DNA of 64,000 nucleotides from Micrasema longulum (Eukaryota > Arthropoda > Insecta > Trichoptera > Brachycentridae), in assembly GCA_022494885.1 (NCBI GenBank), contig JAGVSM010003818.1, positions 248,001 to 312,000 on the forward strand, given 5' to 3'. Positions 43,883 to 56,749 of this stretch are shown here, in pieces. Positions within the stretch are counted from its first letter, which is position 1. Each line of letters starts with the position of its first letter. Below the pieces are notes generated by a model. The model was not told where the DNA came from and did not search any database. It saw only the letters and a list, made by a program, of their open reading frames with translations. Position numbers and translations under genes: made by a program.

Positions 43883-44552
43883 TATTTATTATTAGTAAAC
43901 ACATTTTTGTTTATGTGAGTGCGCACATTACATTATTTTTTACAAAAACTTTATGTTACGCACACATAAACAAAGGCCATTAAATACTTTATTGCATTGT
44001 TCTACGTTGAAAAATAATACCTTCTAATAATATATCTATTGTAGGAGTATTATTTTATGTAATTTAAATTCGTATTTTTTTGAAAATACAATGTCAGCAT
44101 TATTAAAGAACTATCAAATTGTTGCTTTTTAACGTGCAAAGTAACAATAGAAATTTGCACAAAATTGCCTTTTTGTTATTTTGTCACGATGCATTTGTTG
44201 TACTTTTTGGGTATATTATTCCTCACAAGTCACGAAGCAGTACGGGATGAAGATATCGTTACATAAATTATCATTAACGTCACAGATGACATGCAGCATA
44301 ATGAAGGTAGGTACTAGGTACTTAGTGGTGTACAAGCCAAAGAATGATAAAAAGAAAGTACAGATTGTGGTGATATTTTTATGTATCGTGCCATTGGTAT
44401 TATAAATTATAAGTGTCATAACAAAATGTTTATCAATGCCCATTCATAGAATTATTATAGGCCAGAAACCGCGTACGCGCATCAAACTGAAGCCAACTAA
44501 ACTACCCATAAATGCGTAGTTTTACATTTAGGCTATTTTAGTTACTCTGTAT
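43883..44552. other. Intergenic, nothing recognised
   Basis: Overlapping frames at 44181-44443 show no homology. Confidence 0.35.
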
Positions 44553-45240
44553 TATTTATTTATTTATTAATTTACACGTCCTACGGGCTTTTACATATAT
44601 TAGAAACTATATTCAAGTGCAGCAGTAAAACATAAGTATGTAAATTGAGTTAAAATTAAAGATAACATAAGAAAAACTAAAAGATACAATAACAAGTAAA
44701 AATAAGGAAATGTATCAACATAGGTATATGGGTACATAGAAAAATATTCAACAAATTTACATATGAAAACATACACACATACATACACATGCATATGCAT
44801 ACATACACACACACATATACATACATGCATGTACATATATATACATAAACATACACATACATACATATACGTTTATACATTATTATAGAGATACATGAGA
44901 AAAAAAAAGTAAATAAAGAACAATATTAAGAAATTTTATACAAATTAATTTATAACCTTTTGAATACTTAACCTATATTTATATAAAGACAGACGAAATA
45001 TATCAACTTCACCATACTCGTTACCTAGCCGGTGTAGTCTAGGTATTGGTGAATTGTAATAATAATTGTGACTGCCAGGAGATTCAAAAAATAACGTTAG
45101 CTGCCGAGTATTTCGAACTGGTACTTTTAAGCTGATAACACTAGTTAATTCCGGGACGTCCAATACGCCATTTGCTATTTTATATAAATTTAATAAATCA
45201 TTTATAATTCTTCTTTTACAAAGAGTTGACATTATGCCGT
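44553..45240 (-). pseudogene. Jockey-like LINE 3' end, minus strand
   Basis: The minus frame 45232-44945 reads LCKRRIINDLLNLYKIANGV, then LDVPELTSVISLKVPVRNTR, then SPIPRLHRLGNEYGEVDIF and stops. R-R-x-x-NDL-x-x-LYKI-x-NG-x-x-D-x-PEL and NSPIPRL-x-x-L-x-N are standard for the C-terminus of Jockey-type reverse transcriptases. The 3' UTR to 44553 includes an ATAC-type microsatellite and ends in attatttatttatttatt. The element is 5'-truncated. Confidence 0.75.
44765..44880. repeat. (ACAT)n microsatellite inside the LINE 3' UTR
   Basis: An imperfect run of acatacacacatacatac-type units. Translation in other frames gives meaningless MYVCVCVY-type peptides. Confidence 0.8.
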
Positions 45241-46162
45241 GTTGTTTCGTAATTTAGTTTAGTAATTTCGCCTGAATTCGATAGGAATCATGTTAGGATC
45301 TGTGTTAGGATTTTGCCAGTAGTGTCGTGATAATTTGATGTTCCTCTGTGATTTTGTACAGATACGTGTTTTTTTTTTCTGCTGCTTGAGTGCATGTTGT
45401 AAAGGGCAAATTATTCTAATGTTTCCTATATGTATTTGGGTTTTGTGCCGTTGTTTGATTTGTTTGTATTACTACGTTCTTCTTCCTTTCCGAGGCGGGA
45501 TTTGGAGCGTGCTGCCGCGGTGTCAATTTGGAACTAACAATGTATTTCTTCACTGTCATACTGGGAAATTAGAAAAAGGTGATTGTGCGGACCATGTGTA
45601 TTTGATTGATCACAAATTGACGATACTGCAATGAAAGCTTTTAAAGTTTCTTTGTTTTGTTATTTCCGCGGTTTGATTGTAAAGAAATATTACATTTTCC
45701 TTAAATTAGTTTTAAAAAAATGATATTGACATGCGAAACTGAAAAAAGACTCAAGTCTTTATGAACAGTTTCGATTTTTTACCCGGCTTTTTATTTATAA
45801 ACCTTAGTATTATATTGAAGAGTATTCATTTACTTAATTACTAAATAATTATTTATTTCTTTTACGTTAGTCTAGAAAAACATAACATAACCATACACAA
45901 AATTATCTTATATTTGTGTTATGATAATAAATTGTTCACAGTCTGGTAACATTACGCGGCCTCTTCAGCATCAGCGGGATATATGATCCTATGCGCATTC
46001 TGATATATTATAATTCTATTTGCCTATTATAACTCCTAATTTTACGATTTGGAAGAAAAAATAACGAAGGTATTTAAAAATTATACCTCATTTGAATCCT
46101 CAGTATATTTATTCTAAACATGCCTGATCTTTTTTTTAAATTTAAAAACATGTTTTAATCAT
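45241..46162. other. Intergenic, nothing recognised
   Basis: The open frame at 45335-45634 has cysteine-rich but unrecognised content. Confidence 0.35.
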
Positions 46163-46562
46163 TAAGGTTTGACCTTGGGCTCTCTTCTTCTTCAGCCTGT
46201 AGCCGTAAAGCCCCTGAACGTAAGCCTCTTACGCCCATCTTCATGCCAAACGGTCTTGGACTATTTGTACTCACGCTGTTCCCTAACGCTTCACTATACC
46301 ATTTCTCCAGCGGAGCTGGGGTCGTCCGAGGTTTCCTGTAAGTTATCTCGAGGGCGCCAGCACAAGAGGCATTTCATCCATCTATCATCTGAGCTGCGAG
46401 CATCATGACCAGCCCAGAACCATTTTAACTTTGCAACGCTTTTAATAATGTTCAGTACTCCTATTTTGGTCCTAATGATTTAATTTTTTATTTTATCTCC
46501 GAGACTAATCCCCAGCATCGCTCGCTCCATGGCTCCTTGTGTGACTCTCAGTTTATAGGCAC
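46163..46562 (-). pseudogene. Endonuclease/RT-type LINE C-terminal fragment, minus strand
   Basis: Read on the minus strand: KLRVTQGAMERAMLGISLRD, then KIGVLNIIKSVAKLKWFWAG, then HDARSSDDRWMKCLLCWRPR. This is the well-known insect endonuclease-reverse transcriptase C-terminus (AMERAMLG-x-SLRD, then AKLKW-x-WAGH-x-AR, then DGRW, then WRPR). A stop and a frame shift are present. A plus-strand frame at 46169 is its by-product. Confidence 0.75.
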
Positions 46563-47867
46563 TTTTATTGAATAATGTGACCTTAGGTTACTTCCAAATA
46601 TTTTGAAAGGTGGTAAAAAAGAATTATTTAACCTCAAAATAAGACATCGTGATTTTTGCATCATGTGGTATTTTGCTAACTCTCTTTCAAAACGATTACA
46701 TATCGTATATTTATAATTGAAGTGAAAAACAATAGGACAAGTCAACACAAACTTTAAACTAAAACAAGCCTTAGTACTGTCCAGATCAAGTTATTCAGTA
46801 AATTATTTACTTATTACGTAAGTCATACCTATCTCAAAGTACTGTAACATATTTGTTTTCAACGTTGATATATTACACTTCGTTTGTTCTGCAACAAAAA
46901 AATCGAAATGTGCTCAATATAGTGTTTCTCTTGTATTTGCACTGGTGGTATCTAATTAGCCAAGCGGTTACACTATTTGACTACTTCATTCATATGCGTT
47001 CAATGCAAATCAACTTGTATTATCGAAGCATCTTCAAGGTATGTCTCTTTAAAAAGTGGGCAAAACTTTGAGCCTTGTGCAACACCTTTGGTCAGAACTT
47101 ATTGTTACTCGATTATCATCACAATACGCATTCCTAATTTGACTCGCGTGATAAATGTGGTTTTATCTATGGTTTAGAATTTCCTAAGGAATAATCATTC
47201 ATAGAGACATACATAATTCCGTTTAGATTCTCGCAATACTTCCATTGTGTTCATACATCTTACTGAAAGTTGTTCTGCAATGGTTTAACAACTGTTGTGG
47301 GTCAGTGTGCAGTGTACATTGTATGTACATACACACGAACTACTAACATCAAACTGTGAATTCACATAATACGTCCATATGTGCCTAAGCAATATAATAT
47401 TGTGCGCTTATTTGCTATACAAGTATGCGTTCCAATAATAGGCCCATGCTGTTTGCAAACATACCTAATTACCTACATATTCGTATGTGCCCTGTATTCA
47501 ATATTTTTACCCAAATATTTTACCCAAAGAGCTTAATAGCTAAGAATGCCTTTAAACACCTGCAAAAGTTTGTTTATTATGGAAAAAGCGGGAATAAGTA
47601 ATAAAACTGGTTTGATTTAGAATGATCTAGATTTAATTTACACAACTGGATTATTACCACGTTGGAGTTATTAAAATGATATAATATTGACGAGGGTGAA
47701 ACCGAAGACAATTATTTGTTTCAAGAAAATAATGCCTAATATCCTAAATATAAATTATTATTATATAAAAACTTTATATTAGTGTTAAAGACGTAATTTT
47801 ATTTTATAAAGAACACAAGTATAATTTCAGGAGATCAATATAAAAAAAACTGTAGTTGTGTTATAAC
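46563..47867. other. Intergenic, nothing recognised
   Basis: No signal seen. Confidence 0.35.
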
Positions 47868-48165
47868 TAACATTGAAGTCCGAGAACGGACGCAGCAGCC
47901 TCCTATAACGAGCGTCTTGAGGATGCGGCGGTGGACCTGGCTTGGACACGTGCTGCGCATACCTCAGGAGAACCTAAACCCAAGTTGCCTTTTCTTTAAA
48001 CCCCTGGCCTCACGCTGTCCTGGAGGGCCGTCAAGGGCGCTGGATTAACGTGAGAAGAGGCAAAAATGCTGGCTGGCGATAGGGTCTCCTGGAGGCAACT
48101 GGTGATGTCCACATACTCCACTTAGGAGCGGATGTGGAAAAAAAGAAGAGGAAGAAGAAGAAGTT
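47868..48165 (+). pseudogene. RTE-type LINE 3' end, second copy
   Basis: Near-identical to 8015-8306 (agaacggacgcagcagcctc, then gaggatgcggcggtgg, then tggcttggacacgtgctgcg), with a deletion of about 40 bases around 48030. It continues without interruption through ctccacttaggagcgg to an A-rich/(AAG)n tail. It encodes RERTQQPP, LRMRRW and WLGHVLR pieces only. Confidence 0.75.
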
Positions 48166-48965
48166 GTGTTATTTTATCAGAATAAACTAGCAGATTAACA
48201 ACTTAAAAAATACATGGCATATCAAATATAAAAAAAGAACACTCAACGAAAAAATTAAAATTGAAATAAAACCAACTCAAATATTTGAAAAAAACATTAT
48301 GTCATTATATAATTGAAATTAATCTGCAAAGTATAATGTCTACACTTATAATTTAAAATAATAGTATCTTCTAGGAAGCTGTTGACAGTTAGCTCTCGAT
48401 CATACTCATATCCATTTCCGCTTTCATTAGCACTCGTTTGAGACTTCCAAATTAACTAGCCAACGTAATAAATAATAATCTACGGTCAAAATACACTTCG
48501 TAGAGGAAATCCAGCCCGGGGTGTTCCGGTGAGAACATCCCACCAACCATGTAACAATAACGATCGAAAGCGCTTCGTAATAATTTCTTCAGTAAATTGT
48601 ATTTATCTGAAGTTTACGCTTATAAGACCTAGCAAATCTTAAATTCAAATGTGAGCACTTCGATGAAGAGAAACGTTCGCTGACGGTTTTTTGGGCTCCG
48701 GGGATAGGTGGCAATTATTCACCGCAATAATCGGATTATGAAATCACGAGTAATAGATTCTTGAGAATACTCATCGTTCTTGTGTAACTGAATTATAAGA
48801 GTATGTCTATTTTCATGTTACTTTCTTGAAGTAAGTACTCGTGAATCTTATTAACAATCATTTTTTGCTTTAAAAAAACGAAAAACTTATTAATTCGTAT
48901 GATGTTTTAATATTTAACGAATATTTTTACTTTCTTATTTATCACATTAATAAAATTAAATTCTG
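48166..48965. other. Intergenic, nothing recognised
   Basis: No signal seen. Confidence 0.35.
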
Positions 48966-49470
48966 AAAAAAGTTTCTGAGATATAGCTACATGAGAGAGT
49001 GCGAGTATTATCCTTGGCTCTACCTGACCGAGTTTCTCCAGGGTATGCTTGGCTACAACAATTTAGAGACTAGAAGGAATGTGTATTTGACTACACATTT
49101 TTATCGATTGTTGCGCGCTATGATCGATCATTCTAAGATTATGATGAGTATTGAGTATTGGTTTGTATGTTTCTGATAATAACCTAAGACAGTGTCAGCA
49201 TAGATTGTTTTATATTCCGATATACAGGACCAACCTGCCTATTGTTATGCCTGTTGGAAGGGCTATCGCTATGCTGAACAACATCGCTCTGGATATTAAT
49301 CTGTTCCATGTATCCGAAGGGGTTTTCCGGAGCAGGATTCTTCTACTACTTTGACATGAGTCTCTTTCATGTATTTTTTTCTTTTTTATAATATGAATAT
49401 ATGTCCGTAATGTATATGTTATATTTAAAATAAATGAATTGAATTGAATTGAAAATGAATTGAATATTCA
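48966..49470 (+). pseudogene. Jockey-superfamily LINE 3' end, second copy
   Basis: A truncated relative of 36350-36830 (MRECEYYPWLYLTEFLQGML, then YNNLETRRNVYLTTHFYRLL), with a frame change near 49155 after a small duplication (ttgagtattgg), then SDNNLRQCQHRLFYIPIYRT to TGA. It ends in gaattgaattgaattgaaaa repeats. Confidence 0.75.
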
Positions 49471-49705
49471 TATTTAAATTTCAGTGAAATTCAATTAACT
49501 GTTATATTTAGTTTTCGAAGAAACTTTAATTTTTTTTTTCCTAAATGAATTCTAGAATTAAAAAATTACATTATATAACGCATTTGTCACTAGCACATGT
49601 TAAGGGTACTTTATATAACTCGTGTGAAGTTGCGTTTTGAGGCGGTTATCAACAAAGTTATAAAATAATGAATCATAAAAAAAATATTCTTATTAATGTA
49701 TTGAG
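49471..49705. other. Intergenic, nothing recognised
   Basis: AT-rich. Confidence 0.3.
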
Positions 49706-49930
49706 TATGTCCAAATGTTTGTACCCAAGAACATTGATTTATCGAGATTGATATATAATATTTAGTGAACATTATTGAGCGGGATATATCAAAATCTCAA
49801 TCAAAAGAATAATCAAATTAAGAAATATGAAACGTTCAACATAGGTAGAGTGGTAAATGTTATAAAGTGATCACGTAAACCACCCAATGACAGATCATAA
49901 GCCTTGCAAATTTATAGACTTCTTTATTTC
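49706..49930. repeat. Foldback family copy, decayed
   Basis: Starts gagtatgtccaaatgtttgt, as at 62886. The right arm survives as gtaaatgttataaagtgatc, then acccaatgacagatcataag, then ccttgcaaatttatagac. The left arm is mostly lost. Confidence 0.55.
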
Positions 49931-52639
49931 CGTCTCATTTTAAATCTTTTATCACGATAATTCATCAAATAAAGAATTTCATTGTAATTGTGGGTGGTAA
50001 CATCTTTCAAAAAGCTTTCTTAGAGTCAGTTGTATAAAAAAAGTTAAGTTAAATATAATTTAAAGTTAAATAATTGTTGCAATTTTGTCAAAATGGATAA
50101 AAGGGTTCGCATAAAGTAAAAAAAAAATTGCACATTTTGACAAAAACGCAACAATTCTTTAACTTTAAAATTTATTTTACGTAATTCTTTTTTGACTGGC
50201 CCATAGACTTTTAATTTCTTTTTAGAAAATCGTATTCATCTTCTTCAATTATAATTAATAGAAACCTACTGAAATTCTCAAAATACGACGAAGCCCTCTT
50301 TTCACATTGAAATGTAATACTATGGAATTAGTGGTAAAGTGACTAAATCACTATAGTAAAATACATGGTAGGTATATCTGCCCAATACATATGACAGACA
50401 TAGAAAACCTAACTCTCTCTTTATAAATTTCCCGTAAAAATTGACATAGAAAAATATTTCATGACTATGACGATGAAAAATCAATTTCAAACTCTGTATT
50501 GTTTCTTCCTTAAAAAGATGTAATATATGGTTATAATATTTATATGTGCTTCTAAGAATGCATTTTCAAATTCAACACGGGAAGTTTTCATAACAGTAAA
50601 CGATTATTTTTATCTTTAAATGTATTGTGAAGTCTCCGTTCCTTGTTTGTAGCTATGGACTGTATCATTATACAGATTAAAGGCGTTGCTTTTCTGCAGT
50701 GGTTTATTCTTGGAAGATTAAGTGTTACTCTGGAGGATTCTGGTACCGCAGAAACCCGCAAAATAAAGAGCAATGGGGGCTAGGCAAGCAAGGCAGTGAG
50801 TAGCAGGAAAAGGTAAAAGAAGCAAATAGGATGTGAGACTTTTTATTCTTTTATATTATAGCCTCTGTGGGTAGCTCCAAATATAAACCAAAATATTTAT
50901 GCATCTAGTGTACTAAAATCTACCCACATAGGAACACCAAATTGGAATAGGTGTTTTCTTTTAACTTTTTACATTGTATTTTATGGATTGTAAGAATTGA
51001 TAAAAAGGCTCCATAAATCCATGATATCACAGAAGTGAAAATAACTAACAATACTGGAGGCAGGAGTGAGTTATATATTTTTTCAAATAATAATTTATAT
51101 TTATGAGAAAATACAATACTTATTACTGTGTGTTTTGGAACGCTTGTAAAGCATTTGTTTTAATGACTTATGTGCGTATTTCGTATTCCTATATACTCGT
51201 ATAATATTACCAAATGAAAAGAAAAAACTTTTTTATGAATATTTAAAGCAACTATTAATAGTACATTTTACAAAACATAATATTATAAAGTGAGGTAATG
51301 TCTCTCCGATTTGCATTTTTAAGTCAGTAGTAATAATCGTTTATTGATATTTCAGCGAGTTAAGAAGGCATTCAAAGTGAAATTACTCGGACGTAATGAG
51401 TTTCTGGTTTTTACTTCAAAACTTGAGACGACGGAAAATTCTATGGGTTATTATTTCTAAAAGTAAAAGTGATAAAAACGTATTCTCCCGATGTGCCATT
51501 GATCTAGACTTGGTACATTAAGTGAAACCAAAAACAAACGGCGGTAATTCTGATCTAATCTCTAGTAACATTTAACATTACCGAATAGAATAATATTTCT
51601 GCATCACTTATCCGAGTGCCCACTGCTATTTCTAACTAATTTTGTTTTATTTTATTATTTATTATCCAAGGTGCCAATTTTACACTCTAGTAAGTTTCCA
51701 CCTCTGTTCTTTTGCATCAATTTCTGTACTGAATTTAATTGAATGGTTAAAATATCATGTCTGCCTCCTTTGCGAAATTGAAATTCAATATAAATGACCG
51801 TTACGTAAACATTTTGGGCGGATGAATGCGTTTTTTGTTTTTTTTTTTAACCTAATATACTAATTACTTAACTAAACTTCAATTCGGCGAATATTACCGA
51901 GGTGAAATTTGGTGAAACACTTTTTTGCGATATCGGACAATATAAACCGTCGAATCAAATATTGATTTATAGTGTTCCTTTAACCATATAAATATCATAC
52001 TGTTGCGGGAATTTTATAAGGTTACTTTGATTATCTGTCAATGTAACAGATATTTATTCGGTTTAAAAATGAATTAATTTTTTCTGGTTTTCGATTGCCC
52101 CCATTAAAAAATCTAGGTTAAATCCGGAAATAAGGAAGTCAAGCAATATACACAGTTTTTATCAACGAATTTGACCAACGCGCAACGAAACGATACGCAC
52201 CGGATGCGGACTAGGGAAGCAGGTGGGTGGAGGGGGGGGGGGGGGTTTGTGGAAGCGATGCTAGTCCGAGACATAAAGAATTTTCACCATTTTTCAATTA
52301 AAACATTTTTTTAAAATTTATAAACAACAAGGTTTTGAAGAAAAAAAAATAAGACGTTTTAAAGTTTACCATGAGGAATGTTCCTTTAAAGTTTCGCGAT
52401 CTGGTTTTGAAACACCGTGTATACTCGTATATTTCGCATAAACTATTTTGTTTACGTATATAAAAGTTCTACATACGTGCAGTTGTTTTATGGTATGGAA
52501 ATAAATATTTTGTGATCTTTTAATATTCTCTTAATATTCCGTGTCCCGGCGGATGAATGATACAGTTTTGTATGTGAATTAGAACCAGAATTTGTTTTCT
52601 ACTCTCAGTCCCAAGAAAAGAAATCGATTGGGGATGAAT
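49931..52639. other. Intergenic, no gene recognised
   Basis: A loose inverted repeat at 50040-50180 (gttaagttaaatataattta, then aattttgtcaaaat against caaaaacgcaacaattcttt) may be a small foldback. The rest is AT-rich. Confidence 0.35.
52232..52245. repeat. Poly-G tract (14 G)
   Basis: Preceded by ggtgggtgga. It is G-quadruplex-prone and likely length-variable between reads or individuals. Confidence 0.8.
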
Positions 52640-52884
52640 CGGCCTCGTAGTATAGTGGTTGGCGCATTTGACTACCATTCTTGAGGTCCCTAGTTCGATT
52701 CCTAGCAAAGTCAACGTGAAATATTTGTTTTGATGGTGGTTTAACATTGCAATATTTCAATGTCCTTGGACTGATCACCTTACCTTCCATGTAACAAAAA
52801 TGATCTAAATACGTTGCGATTGGAGTGCCAATGCAGTGCCTTACGCACTACCAGATGGAGATAGGGAAATGATGACGATGAAAT
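52640..52884 (+). repeat. tRNA-derived SINE, family A, full copy
   Basis: Head ggcctcgtagtatagtggtt with B-box-like AGTTCGATTCC, and body aatatttcaatgtccttgga, then aatgcagtgccttacgcact, then gggaaatgatgacgatg. Confidence 0.8.
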
Positions 52885-53157
52885 ATACTTGAATTTAAAA
52901 AAAAACTGACATAATAATAGATATCGCTGTGACACTACGAGTTAAAAACATTTTTCAAAACAGTAATTAGGATACATTTAGAACAATAATAAATCTGAGG
53001 AGGCGAGCGACAGGTTTCTAAGGATCTGGTGCTACGCCCCTTCCCCCAGGATGCAAGTTTTTTATCCCTTTTTACTTTTCCGTTGCTTGGGCCCGCGCCC
53101 TTCAAGTTTAAAAACGCTGGTCTAAATAGATTTTTTCTATTGGCCCTTTACAATAAT

Positions 53158-53322
53158 CTACAAATAAATATTTGCATTCTTGTGATTTACCTAAATGATA
53201 TCGATGTTGTGGTTCATTTTCAACGAGTTGTAAAAACTGACTTTTCGGAAATGGGAATCAGTTATGGTAGAGCGGGTCTCGAACCCCGGACATTAACCAT
53301 CGAACCACAACCAGTTTCAATC
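53158..53322 (-). repeat. tRNA-derived SINE, family B, minus strand
   Basis: caaataaatatttgcattct, then tttcaacgagttgtaaaaac, then gagcgggtctcgaaccccgg, then cgaaccacaaccagtt. The B box on the minus strand is GGTTCGAGACC. Confidence 0.75.
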
Positions 53323-53454
53323 TTCGGAAACTAGTGAATTTTTATAAATATTACATATTTGCATCTTTATTCGTATTTCCAAAATAATCATTGATATGTT
53401 AATATAGTATTAATATACCAATGCTAGTAAAGATATTAAGTCACCCGCGAAGCC

Positions 53455-54195
53455 TTCAGATCGCTTGAAATAAGTGCAAGAAAAATGGGACTCATTATTA
53501 ATGAGGACAAAACAAAATTGACGATTGCCTCCCAAACCCATTGGCATAATCTTCCACACCTTCACAGCGGGAAACTATAAATTTGAGGTGATCAAGTCAT
53601 TTTTATAACTAGGTTCCGCAGTCACCAGTGAAAACAACTCACAGGAAGTTCAATCTAAAAAATCAAGAGGAGAGTAATGGCTGCCAACCGTTACTATTAC
53701 TCGCTTCAAGAAACAATTACGGTCCAAACTAGTTAGAAAATATACTTAAATAATACTGTACGAAACCCCGACTAAACCCATTCTGACCTTTGTATCCAAA
53801 ACCTGGGTTATGATAAAGAATATTAAGGAAACCATTGCAGCTTTCGAAAGAAGACTCCTCAGAGTTGTCTATGGCCCCGTGAGGGAAAACAACCATTAGC
53901 ATCGTCGCTACAATAGAGAGCAATATGAAATGTACGGGTGGGGTGCTTGAGGTGGGCTGGCCATATATAACGAATTATTCGTTCGAACCATTCGAAAATG
54001 GACGACGAAAACCCCATTAAAACGCCCAACTCTCTATGTGCTACTAGGACAAGGAAGACCAGGAAGGCCCAAAATGCGATAGATAAACTGCATCAGTGCA
54101 GTGAGAGGAAGGGCAGCAGACCGGCAAGAGTGGAGAATATTCCTGTATTGCGCTAAGGCCCACCCAGGGCTGTCGAGGTTATGATGCTGATGAAT
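53455..54195 (+). pseudogene. Non-LTR retrotransposon C-terminal region, frame-broken
   Basis: Pieces in alternating frames read SARKMGLIINEDKTKLTIAS, then GNYKFEVIKSF, then RVMAANRYYYSLQE, then ETIAAFERRLLRVVYGPVRE, then QGRPGRPKMR, then AADRQEWRIFLYCAKAHPGL. A-R-K-x-GL-x-INEDKTK, AFERR-LLR-x-x-YGPV-x-EN and GRPK-x-RW are the end of a common insect LINE polyprotein (RTE-like). Several stops and frameshifts make it inactive. Confidence 0.8.
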
Positions 54196-55059
54196 AATGA
54201 TTTATTCCATTCAAACCATTTTATTTCAGATCATGATTATAAAATATTTTATTATAAAATAATTTCATTACTGGTAACACACTTCCAATATTGAAAATAC
54301 AGGTTTCGTTCGAAATGAAATTAATAAAGATACATTAAATACATTTTAACATGACCTACTTAAACCCGCTGGAATTTTAAGCATTTCTACCATATTATAC
54401 ATACATATTTATTGTTTGTGTGTATTTTATTTATCTTAACCGTCGAAACATAAATAAAATTGACATTAAAGAAAATAATGTATAAAATGAGATAATATTT
54501 TTTTAGTTGTAGGTAATAATAATAATTTTAATAAACTTATTTAAGTATTTTTAACCGTTCAGTAAACAGTTTATCATTTGTTGCACAATTTGCTTGTGTA
54601 AAGTTTAGCCGGTATTGCAAACTGATTGTGATGCACATAATTTATAATAAATGGGATTTAATGAATCGAATCTCTAACAATCAAGCTATAAATTTTGAGA
54701 AGTAAAATAAGAATTACCTTGTTAATATTTGTACGCACTACAAATTACAATATGCAATAGCTTAAGAAAATAAAACCAGCTGTAACAAATTTCTAAATGC
54801 ATTTATGTTTTCCCTTTCTGGGAATAAGTAGGATAAGCATCGTCATTTTGAGGTTGTTTTATAGTAGGTACAAGATATTAACTCGTATTATTTTTTCACT
54901 TGAATAAATACTAATTAAGGTACCTACATAAAAATTAAGATGTTTTTTTTTCAATTCCTCTTTCACACATCTTAATGCTTAAATTATTAAAATATAATAG
55001 ATTAAGGAGTTATTTTCTTATATAAATAACGAACAATTTGCGTTTCAAGTACTGATACA
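54196..55059. other. AT-rich intergenic, nothing recognised
   Basis: No signal seen. Confidence 0.35.
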
Positions 55060-56095
55060 GGGGTGGTATTTTAAATATTCTCTACCACCGAGAGAGTGCT
55101 CCATTTGGGGATTTTAAATTTTTTCACGCGACTACACTTTTCTTCATATTTGGCCACAATGATCATTTAAAGTAGTTATCACGCGCCATTGTTCTTGAAC
55201 TTTGCAACAATGGTGATTGGACTCATAAAGGTAATAAACCAAAATCAGTGATCGAACATCCCATTTCCAAGACAAACAAAAACGATTTTTCCGAGTACCT
55301 TAGCCTTGTACATGACACATAAGGCTACTTAATACAGGGGTCCAAATATATGTGAAAAATAAAAAAAATAAAATTTAAAAAGATTAAACGTCAAATATAT
55401 ATGAACACGTGAAATCAAACATGTTGATTTTTATTTAGAACATTATTGTGACCTAAGGCATAACCCAAAACACATTAGGTTGAATTGAGTAATCCGTATT
55501 TTTTTCTGTTTTTCAAACAGTTTTATACATCACATGATGTTTATTCGTCAGTGTGGACATATATGAAGCAAAGTATGTTTTCATAAAATCAAAAACCCCT
55601 AATTTTTTTTCTTCTCTATCCCCGCGATAAGATCCTTAATAGCACCCCGGGGGTACTAATCTGAATCTTCTCACGAGGGTAGAGAAGGGATTCGGGGATG
55701 TTGATTTTTTGCACGCGACTACACTTTGATTCATATATCGCCATACTGATGATTAAACGTCAAATAAATACGAACACGTGAAACCAAACATGATGATTTT
55801 CATTTAGAACATTTGTGACCATAAGCACAACCCAAAACTCTCTGAAAAAACCCTAAAAATTTGGTTAAATTGACCAAACCGTGTTAGTTTTTTTCAATTT
55901 TTCAAGTAGTTTTGTAGTGTCAAACTATAATGTTGTCAATTAAAAAAACGGTTAATTTTACGTCATTTGACGTTTAATGATTAGTGCAAATATAAGAAGC
56001 AAAATGTAGTCAAATGCAAAAAAAAATAATTCACAAATTAACCACTCTCTGCCCCCGCAAAAAGATTCAGAATGGCGCCCGAGAGTACCATATCT
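55060..56095. mobile_element. Two adjacent foldback elements sharing a boundary
   Basis: Three arm segments alternate in orientation. The left arm at 55060-55170 and the middle arm at about 55645-55800 are direct relatives (cacgcgactacact is shared). The ends at 55560-55650 and 55985-56095 are their inverted partners (gaagcaaaatgtagt, then ccactctctgcccccgc). Direct middle segments (gattaaacgtcaaata, then aacacgtgaaa, then aaacatg-ttgattttta-type) occur at 55382 and 55753. There is no coding capacity. Confidence 0.6.
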
Positions 56096-56439
56096 ACTAA
56101 GTACAGTAAACAATATTTTTGTATCAAATTCATTTACGGTAGTGATCTAAAAAAAATTTTAACTGAAAATCAATTTCTAGTCTTTTCTTTAAATTTGTGA
56201 TAATGTGTGCTTTTGATTTACAAACATATTATAAAACAAAAAAATAACGAGCTAACTATGCGCTTAAAATATTTTATAATTATCCACAGTAAAAAATGAA
56301 TAAATTATAAAAAACGAACACAAGATGAGACGTAAAAATTTACATGCAATAATCTAATGTTTTTATTGAGATTGTAATTTTCTTGCGAGTCACTTTCGTA
56401 ATAATACGAGTATGTTGAGCATTGCCAAGGACCATTGAA

Positions 56440-56749
56440 GACACCGTCTCTTGTCCCCGTCCGTTCTCCAGTTAAGTAGCAATATACAGGTGGTAGGCCA
56501 GTGCGGAGAAAGACATACTAAAGAAAAGTTCTTAACCAAACGGTGGTGGTGAGCGCCGACATTCTCCGGGAAGCTAGTGCTGCGATAACACGCTTCACGA
56601 AGTAGCCTTAAAAAAGAATAGGCCCGCGCGAATTCGAAAAACGAACACTTCAGTTTTGTTTTGTCTCTGACTTTTCAGCAGTGTTTTTGTGATGGAATAA
56701 CGATTGGTTGTTTTTGATTTTCGAATCGCTTTTTGTACAGGGAGACAAA
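56440..56749 (+). promoter_or_regulatory. Probable promoter and 5' UTR of the signal-peptide gene
   Basis: This stretch is clearly more GC- and CpG-rich than its flanks and lies directly upstream of the signal-peptide ATG. An arthropod initiator-like TCAGT occurs at 56650-56654, about 100 bases before the ATG. I see no convincing TATA box at -30 or downstream promoter element. A transcription start at about 56652 is an inference from the Inr motif and composition. Confidence 0.35.

Noticed and set aside
44600..44880. Minus-strand frames rich in M-Y-V-C
   Set aside because: They translate an ACAT microsatellite within a LINE 3' UTR.
46169..46408. 79-codon plus frame
   Set aside because: It is antisense to a recognisable LINE reverse-transcriptase fragment.
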